From NCBI GenBank assembly GCA_963580275.1, contig OY756948.1:15471001-15535000 (forward strand): 64,000 nt of DNA. Direction: 5' to 3'. Shown piece after piece: positions 56,601 to 64,000 of the stretch. The position numbers and the translations under genes are program-made. The stretch comes from Crataegus laevigata (lineage: Eukaryota; Streptophyta; Magnoliopsida; Rosales; Rosaceae). Every line of letters begins with the position of its first letter. Position 1 is the stretch's first letter. The notes beneath the pieces are model-generated. The model had not been told where the DNA came from. It made no database searches and worked only from the letters and a program-made list of their open reading frames with translations.

Positions 56601-59600
56601 CTAGAAAGATTGGCCGTGCGTTGCTGCGGGATTAGAAACGTATGAAAAAATTTAAATAAGGTTAATGTTATTTACACTGAATGATGTTTCAACTTTTTGA
56701 AAGAAATTTTGCATGAAGAGCATAAATTTGGTGAATGAAGCTCATGGAATTCTTCGAACCACTTATGAATAGTATGACCTGTGAGTGATCGATTGTGTAA
56801 CAAAAAGTAGTAGAGTATAAGAGTGTTATATATGAAAGACACAATAAATACAAATTTATAAAAGGCACAAAAGATAAGTGTTATTTTGAGATATATGCAC
56901 AACAACTAAAATACTAACGTTAAAATTTATATGATTTCACCTAAACTAACTAAAATGATTTGTTTATTTTGGGAGGGCATTCCAAAATTAGACATAATTT
57001 AGTAGAGTAATTGCTAGAATGGATCAAACACTTTTAGCAACTAAAAGTTTTATACGACAGCTTAGTTGGAGAATGCAGTATCTCAAACATATAACTAAAA
57101 AGAAAAACATGATTTGAACTTACAAATTCTACATATGAAACTGTATAACAAAATGTCAAAAAGCTGACGACATTGTTTAACAACTTTTTACCAAGAAATG
57201 TAAAATCATTTGCAACATAGTAGGGAAAATGTTGATTCATACCATATGATCCAAAATCGTAAAAACGAAAAAAAAAAAACAGGAAAGGGTTATTCTTAAA
57301 ATACCTAAAAACATAAGAGTACATAGATGTTTATGTATTTAGCCTTAAGAGCACACAAAAAATTAAAGATCCGGAACATCCAAATAATAGTTTGAACAAT
57401 TTAGATACAAATTTCAACTCTTAGTAGGAGTTTGAGGTTTAACTAATAGAAAAATGTGGTCCAAAGAAACTAAAACTGGATCCTAGCCGTGTTAATGAGA
57501 TATTATGTATAGAACAGTTTTGTGGGTGTAGAAAGCCCAACAGCTTGAATTCCCTTTAATAATTCAGTGTGAAATATGAAGAAAGACTGAGACATTACTT
57601 ACAAAAAGTGAATTGAAATGTGTATTAGTTGTGGTGGCAACAAAGGCTAAGGTCAATCAGATAATGAACAAGTTCTTCACATTGTAAGCAAAAAAGTGTA
57701 AACAATGGTTAGAAAATCATTTTTTTAATAAGTTGACAAAGAAAGAGAAGATTACTACTTTTTTTGGATTTCATAGTTGGGAGTTCGTTTCTTCTTCCAT
57801 AAACATGGCTTTAGAATAAGCTGAAGCTGCAATGAACAAAAATTGAAAAGAAATAGAGATTTGTGGTTCATACCCAAATTTAAGTCCACCCTCAACAAAT
57901 TTAGTTTGTGCAGTCTTAAATTAGAATCACCAACTTTTATCAATTAATTAATTAAATGTTAATAACCATACTTTATTTCCAAGGTGTCTTGTACCTATGT
58001 GTCTACTATATACTTTGATTGTGTGGCAATAATTTTATGCCATAGAAACAGTATGGCTGGGAAGGAATAGTTTTATGTGATAGAAACAATACATGCTGGG
58101 GTTTTTTCTAGTTTACGAAAGGTTCTTTTTAATCATTTGAGCAAAAAATTTAGAAACGCAATAGTTAAATACCTATAATTGAAAGAACCGATGCGTTACA
58201 AACTTAAATTCGTCCATTAAAAATGCAAATAAACTCCGTTGTAAAGCAACAAAACTAATTTAACAATCTTATTTAAACCTTAATAGAAAACTTGTACCAA
58301 ACATATAAATAAAGGCCTAACTTTCCAATAAAATAAAACAAATTGATAAAAAGAAGCTAATTGTGTCCCTTCATTATTCTTCAAATAAACCAACATTGAG
58401 AGTAAATACTGTGATGTAGCTAGCTGACTAATCACCTAGAACACCAAAAAAAATTTCATTGAGAACCAAATAAAGAGTAGCCAATTCCCAATTGGGAAAC
58501 ACTTCAAAAACAAAAAATAACAATGAATTTGAACCTCAGTCAGAAGAAAACCACAATTCATTTAAAACTTCTAATAAAATTAATAAGTGTATATATTTTT
58601 CCCAAGATTTTAAATATATAAGTAAAACTGTAAACACTCAATCACTATTTACAAACAGATAATTGTTTAAAAAATATAAATCACCAACTGACAAATAATG
58701 TATACATATATGGGAGCTATTTTGTAAACATATATTCTGAATATAAATTAAATTTTTCTAATTATATTTAGTGTTATCAGGATATGTCTAAGAATAGTGA
58801 ACAAGTTTTTTACAATTAACTACACCTTTACCTGTTGGCATTGGCTTTGATCAGTGGGTGAAATAGAAAATTTCTAAGTTAACTAAAGGTTTCTGCATAA
58901 AAAGAAAGCTTGTGTCATTTCACTAAATAATAAAAATTTGCGAGGTTGTAGATAAAATTAAATACTAATGAAATGAAGTAACCTGTAACATTTTCTTGCA
59001 GACAACACTCAACGAAGTCAATGGATAAGCTCTTCTCTCCAGGACAAAAAGTTGGGTCATATGTTTTAAGAAAATAAGTCTAAAAAAAAAAAAAAATACA
59101 AAATCAGTAAAATGTTGGATACATTTGGAATCTGAGCTGTTTTGTTGAAGGAAAAAAAGTGTGAACTTTGTCTAAGAAACTGGAAGCCAAGTTGTGATCA
59201 GAGAGGAAAACAATCATGTTATAACAAAATTCTTAACCACCATATGCTTTCATCTCTCTTTGTGATCTCTAATTATCATTTAATTTCAAAATTGATACAA
59301 TACAACATAGCCGTTTTAGTTAAGCATTGCTTAAACTGATAATTCCCTACACTGACAACCATTATTATCAAAATAAATTATAGACGAATTAAATCAACCT
59401 ATGCAGACTATAAAAGCAACATATATATTTTTCTAACTTCAAACACAGAACCAACAAAGAGAATCCAATTGAAAACCAAACAGCCCAAGCACACCATGAT
59501 GATTATACAATCAGAAGAAGAGATATTTGGAGAAGAGTTCATTACATAGTTTGAAAGTAGCCAAGAAGCAACAGAAACTGAAAAAAGCGAACAACTTTGG

Positions 59601-59844
59601 CCTCGAATTATCTCCAGAATAATTGAAAAAAATAATAAAATAAACAAGGAGTGATAATGTTATTAATATGTGGGTTGTGTGTTGGTTTGTGTCATTGAAA
59701 CACTAAGAGGTCAAAAAATCGAAACAAAGTGGAATATAAATCTTAAGAATTTTAAGCCAAAAACATCCTCCTTAGATAAAATTGAACGAAAAATTCATAA
59801 ACATAAAATTACAAAAATTAAATCATTGGAAAAACGAAACGTAC

Positions 59845-60387
59845 ATGACAACGAATAAGGCACTTGCAGGCCTCTTAAGCTTGTACGGATCCTTCGCAAC
59901 CTCCTTGCTCGCATCTCTGTGTTTACTCTTCAACCTATAAAAATCAGAAACCAAGATAGACACACAAATAAAGATGAGATATGTGCATAATATCAAATAG
60001 AGTTTCGTGGTGATCTTTTCAAAAGTCAAGTTCGCGGTACAACTTTATATTTGTTTTCACTTAACTGATGATAAGTATAATCAAGACAGATAAACTCATG
60101 AACTAGCCTGTCAAAATCATTGATGGAGAAATTATAAATAATGGATTCTCAAAGATACAGAAACGTATTAAGTACTTGGACAATGAACATACCCAAAAAA
60201 GAAATTTCTTAGACATGCAACCAACATGTTTATGGAAAATTAAACACAAATTCAAAATCGACGGTTCATATCGAGATCTCCGATCAAATGGCAAAAAGTG
60301 AAGAAAATTCATACCAAAACGGAAATAAAAAATATAATCTCACTTCGCATCAGTTTTTCTATGAGTAGCAACTCTTGATTTCCCCAT
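59845..60387 (-). pseudogene. captured HMGB gene fragment (exons 1-2)
   Basis: Exon 1, 60387-60344: MGKSRVATHRKTDA plus two bases, then donor GTGAGA. Exon 2, 59934-59845: begins after acceptor TATAG and reads LKSKHRDASKEVAKDPYKLK followed by RPASALFVVM, ending at donor GTACGT. The two exons join in frame (phase 2) to 45 residues. KDPxKxKRPASAxFVxM is the start of the HMG box in plant HMGB proteins, small nuclear DNA-bending proteins. The rest of the box, normally VGKAxGxKWKSMS, was not found downstream, so the fragment cannot make a working HMGB. It sits inside the Helitron-like element. Intron and splice sites are retained, so it was captured as DNA, not as a processed copy. Confidence 0.75.
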
Positions 60388-61369
60388 GTTCAACTAAACC
60401 TCCACAAAGAATTGCAAAAAAACCCGATGAGAATCATTTAGAAACGACAAAAAATCGATATTAATAAATAAAAAAGAAGTCGGAGAAAAAATAGAGAGAA
60501 CAATTCCTTTTGCAGAGCCATTCTCTTTAACCATGAACTGATTGTATATATTCAGTTTTTGTAGATTCCGATTGATTTTTCTGGTTAGTTGAAAATACCC
60601 CATTTATTAAAATGATGAATGCAAATACTTACATCTTATCAGCTTCCCAATTACTTTGTGCCGTGTTTTACCTTTATTAAGTAAGTGCAAACAAAGAAAT
60701 CACCAGCAAAATCACTGCTTTGTTTGCAATTATACATCACCCATAGCTTCAGATCCCCTCATAAAGTAAATTCAACTAAATTAAAATTTAAATGGGCAAA
60801 AATAAAATAAAAATTCAACCGTTACTATGAGCATTTCACAATCATTAGCTCAATTATCATCTATATGAATTACATTGAACTTTTTTAAGTAACTAAAACA
60901 AAATCATATAATGCACAACTCCATGAATTTTCTCCCTCCATGGTCCTGGATTTTCCGAGCAACCAAATAGAGCAAAAACTCCAAAACCGAAAAAAATAAA
61001 ATAAAACAAAATAAAAAAATTCACAGAATTCAAACAATTCTACAACACCATTTAGCTAAAAACCATGCCAGTGAACCAACTGATCAAATCCTACTGCGCC
61101 ATTCCATGAGATCTCCACATCATAAACCCTAACGCGAACTGAATCAACCAAAACTGAAAAACAAAATTTAAATAAGAAACGGAGACACAATTTTTAATAA
61201 ACAATGGCTGAAGGCATTTCAATCCATCGCTTTAGGGCAACGAAAATCAAAGCAATTACAAAACTCAAATCTAAAAATAAGAGATTTACATATATGAATC
61301 AAAAGCAATAGGCTTTTTTCAATTCCATAATTTCCCATAAAACAAAATATATAAAAATCAAGGAAAAGG

Positions 61370-61482
61370 GTAATCAGGACATGCACTCCATGAGCAGAAG
61401 GGAGAGGGAGATTAGAGGGAATTGAACTGCTATGGAAGTCTTTGAGCGTCATGGTATTCCCACTCACTTTCTTCTTCGACAT
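61370..61482 (-). pseudogene. captured first exon of a plant-specific gene
   Basis: From the ATG at 61482: MSKKKVSGNTMTLKDF, then HSSSIPSNLPLPSAHGV. I recall KKKVSGNTMTLKDFHGGSIP followed by SDLPLPSAPGV as the N-terminus of a conserved but uncharacterised plant protein; that link is from memory and should be searched. The homology ends at a possible donor (GTGCAT) and no later exon was found. Upstream sequence looks like leader with an intron. It lies in the Helitron-like element, same strand as the HMGB fragment. Confidence 0.55.
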
Positions 61483-62142
61483 CTTTGTCTCCCCCTCCTC
61501 TCTTTCTACTTTCTCTCTCAAGATCTTCCTTTGATTCATGAAAAGTTACAATCCCCACCACGGACAGCAAAACCACAAAACCCAAAACAATGAAAGAGCA
61601 ATTTGAGATAAAAGAGTGAAAACCAATAGAAGCATGCAGAGGATGCAAACTATAAAGAACAAAAAAAAAAAAAAAAAAAAAACTGAAGCTAGTAAGAAAA
61701 TCACAAAACTCACCAAAAAGGTTACAGATCTGGCGATCCTGAATCAGCAAACCAAATTATTTTTATAGCAACCAGTGACAATGATGGCACATAGACGAAA
61801 TTTTTACAGTTCGACAGATCAGCGCGAGCGGAGAGCGATAAGATCAGGCACACAGGTGAAATTTTTATAGTTAGACTGATCGGCGTGAGCAGAGAGAGAT
61901 AAGATCATAATGTGAGAAAGTTTAGGGTTAGAACAGCGACAACAGTAAAGAAAAAAGGAAAGAGCACGGAAGCACCCAAAGAAATTGAAACCAGAGAGGA
62001 TAAACCCGTGGCCTCAGAGGGCAAGGAAGTCATTTTACTGTAGAAAAGATGGCAAAAAAGTGGCTTAACAAACAAATTGAGGGGTATTTTGGTCCGCACA
62101 CTGCCCATGAACAATGCACCCGAGTTTGGATTTTAGTATATG

Positions 62143-62269
62143 TATAATTTGTATACCAAAGACAGTCACGTTGTGCTTCATGTGGAATTGAGGATTCTTA
62201 TTAGCATGATATAAATTTAGCTACACAAGAAACGATGCCAAGCGTTTGAAAATTTTCGTAACATTCTCG
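62143..62269. other. short interval between Helitron end and CXE relic C
   Basis: Unannotated host flank. Nothing recognised. Confidence 0.4.
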
Positions 62270-62955
62270 TAGTCTCAGTCTGATCAGTCTCGGTCTCGAT
62301 CCCAAGCGAGACATGAAAGCAATGATCCTCTTCTTCCACTTCAAACAGCTCCAAAATTTTCACACTACCACACAGGCCCTCAACTCCTGCCTTCATAACT
62401 AGGTTATGTGCAATATTTCCACCTGCACTATCACCACCAATTTAAACTCTGTCAAAATCTCCATAGTTGAGTAACCATGTCTCTTTGTTACCATCTGAGG
62501 AGCCTTTGTTACTTGAGTGGGAAGCAACCCATTGAAGAGCAGCCCAGCAGTCTTCATAAGCAATAGGAAGTGGGTTCTCTAGGGCAAGTCTCTACTCAAC
62601 AGAGACAGCTACAACTTTTGCTTCTGAGACCAAGCGGTTGAGATAATGCCGGTGAAGGAATGAGAAGGCAGACGCCATGCAAAAGGAACCACCATGGTAG
62701 TAAACTAAGATGGAAAGCTTTTGGGTTTGGTTTTGAGGGAGATTTGGGAGGAAAAGGCGAGCTGAGAGTTTGGGGTTGTTTGAGATGGTGATGTCCTTGG
62801 AGTAGACGCCAGTTTCTGGATTTTGATCAGGAGATGGGGGCACATATGAAGAATACGGAAAAGGAATGCGCTCCACAGTGCCATCTTTAAAGATTCTGAT
62901 GAAAGGATAGGACTTAAAGGCTAATTCTTTGGCATGGAAGCCATTAGAAAAGATT
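62270..62955 (-). pseudogene. carboxylesterase (CXE) relic C, stops and internal deletion
   Basis: Minus reading gives NGFHAKELAFKSYPFIRIFKDGTVERIPFPYSSYVPPSP, SKDITISNNPKLSARLFLPN, YYHGGSFCM with the oxyanion-hole HGG intact, and VSEAKVVAVSVE. A TAG stop (62589-62591) replaces the Tyr after SVE. It continues ENPLPIAYEDCWAALQWVASH; a TAA replaces Tyr before IGGDSAGGNIAHN (catalytic Ser). Then CGSVKIL is fused directly to ELFEVEEEDHCFHV. Roughly 100 residues including the catalytic Asp loop are therefore deleted, and His is kept. The N-terminal start is out of frame. Lesions differ from copies A and B, so decay was independent. Confidence 0.88.
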
Positions 62956-63075
62956 TATAGATAACTAAGATGTGTGAAAATTGAGGGTATGTGAGTGTGA
63001 CTATTAATACAGGGAGCGTTTTCCATTAACTCATTAGAAAACAGATGAAGAGAGATGTCACGATTGAAACTTGAT
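62956..63075. other. upstream of CXE relic C
   Basis: Former promoter region of relic C up to the MITE. No motif assigned. Confidence 0.4.
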
Positions 63076-63084
63076 GTCATGCAG

Positions 63085-63255
63085 GAGAAATTTTTTATTG
63101 TGATAGGAATACGGGTGGTACACTACGTGTTTTTTCTGTAAGTGGTGGGAAATTATATTTTTGAAGTTATTAACTTTTTAACACACATATCCCACCATTT
63201 GTATGTTGACACGTGGTGTACCACCTCGTGTGTCAGTCACACTGAAAAATCTCTC
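63085..63255. mobile_element. Mutator-like MITE, copy 2
   Basis: 171 bp. Inverted ends GAGAAATTTTTTATTGTGAT and GAGAGATTTTTCAGTGTGAC, inner arms GGTGGTACACTACGTGT / ACACGTGGTGTACCACC. Flanks GTCATGCAG (63076-63084) and TTCATGCAG (63256-63264) are a 9-bp duplication with one mismatch, the size expected for Mutator-like elements. Related to 42419-42573. Confidence 0.82.
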
Positions 63256-63264
63256 TTCATGCAG

Positions 63265-64000
63265 TACGTAACAGCAAACAAAGCAGCAACAGTCTAGTCA
63301 ACTAACTCTGGTTCTCACCCGTGAAACTTTTTGCTTTGTGTTTTCGGGAAATTCACTCGGAAAAAAAGTCATCCAACTCTTTTCATACTCATCAAATCAA
63401 ATAGATAAGTGATTACACCATCACAGAATGTATTAGGCATTGAAAGCTTAGTTGCGTGATGGATTGGTGATAAGTTTGTTGTTGGAACCATCCTTATAAA
63501 ATAAAGAGAGTGCACCAAGAATTTGATTTACTTCTCTTATAAGTAATTGTGTGAAAAGCAAATGAACTTGGATTCTTTGCCACTCTTACTTTAACAAGCT
63601 AAAGAATTGAGTGAACCGATTTCTAAAACAACCTCACTAAATTAGAAAACTAAGGAATACTGGAAAAAACCCACCGTCCAACAACAGCAAGCAAATAAAA
63701 ATGCTTTGCTTTCAAGGAAAATTCCATTTGAGGCACTGGTCTGTTGCATTGGAAGATAACTCAGACATGTTTCACTGCAGTAGTGTATTTGCTTGTCATG
63801 TGAAACTAACGATGACAGATTCGGAATAAACTGGCTATGGTATCACTTGAAGCAGCTCGATTAAATGACGAAAGAAATTAAATATTGAATAACAAAGGTA
63901 ATTAAAAATATTGGTAATTTTAGCAATGCTGATTGAGCAGTTAGGATTGAAAGAAATTGCTCGCTTCAGTAATATTTCATAAGGAGTTAGGAGAGTACAC
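63265..64000. other. intergenic with the second copy of the duplicated block
   Basis: 63560-63990 resembles 56150-56500 in the same orientation. No coding region found. The window ends here. Confidence 0.55.

Larger units (their letters stand above)
56601..62142 (-). mobile_element. non-autonomous Helitron-like element carrying gene fragments
   Basis: On minus, the 3' end at 56601 reads CCCGCAGCAACGCACGGCC, then AATCTTTCTAG followed by T. This is the hairpin plus CTAG terminus and A-T insertion site of plant Helitrons. The 5' end is placed near 62142 where minus reads CATATACTAAAATCC, close to the usual TCTATACTAAAA start (the TC is lost). Downstream of the start, ACCAAAATACCCCTCAATTT also looks Helitron-terminal. 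No Rep/helicase was found. The interior has exon-like fragments from at least two host genes on the same strand, with flanking intron-like T-rich DNA. The 5' boundary is approximate. Confidence 0.65.

Overview
This is a plant nuclear window. The protein-coding genes are intron-rich or typically plant-like (a WPP-domain RanGAP, a bromodomain-less SWI/SNF ATPase of the CHR12/CHR23 type), and most of the rest is LTR retrotransposons, MITEs, a Helitron and one plastid insertion. Cassandra-type LTRs and several of the MITEs resemble repeats I know from apple and pear, so a woody Rosaceae genome (Malus or Pyrus) is my best guess. That is an inference, not something the sequence proves.

Layout. 1-1.88 kb: 5' part of a minus-strand Ty3/gypsy element (LTR, PBS, broken gag) running off the left edge. 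1.95-2.32 kb: nuclear copy of plastid ndhC. 3.3-3.9 kb: complete Cassandra TRIM carrying 5S rRNA-like sequence, with a perfect 5-bp target duplication. 3.9-4.8 kb: minisatellite and an inverted-repeat element. 4.82-14.52 kb: large non-coding minus-strand LTR element whose long LTR ends in a Cassandra LTR (a chimeric LTR), itself holding a nested 1.7-kb solo LTR. 15.6-17.7 kb: TIR element with about 340-bp internal tandem repeats.

18.7-41.7 kb is the gene-bearing block: an SPOUT1/C9orf114-like RNA methyltransferase (11 coding exons), a CHR12/MINU-type chromatin remodeler (12 coding exons), both on plus, then RanGAP (single coding exon, probable leader intron) and ribosomal protein S16 on minus. 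All four look intact. Small MITEs sit in introns and intergenic gaps.

43-64 kb is a decayed carboxylesterase (CXE) cluster. Two divergent broken copies (43.0-44.0 kb minus, 44.8-45.8 kb plus) and a third (62.3-62.95 kb minus) each carry different frameshifts, stops or deletions. The cluster has been split by a 9.2-kb degenerate Ty1/copia element (46.65-55.81 kb, with a nested solo LTR of the same family as at 6.1 kb) and by a Helitron-like element (about 56.6-62.14 kb) carrying captured exons of an HMGB-type gene and of a second gene.

The items most worth a second look are the chimeric Cassandra/gypsy LTR element and the gene-capturing Helitron. No bacterial-type system, CRISPR array, tRNA or genuine rRNA gene was seen.
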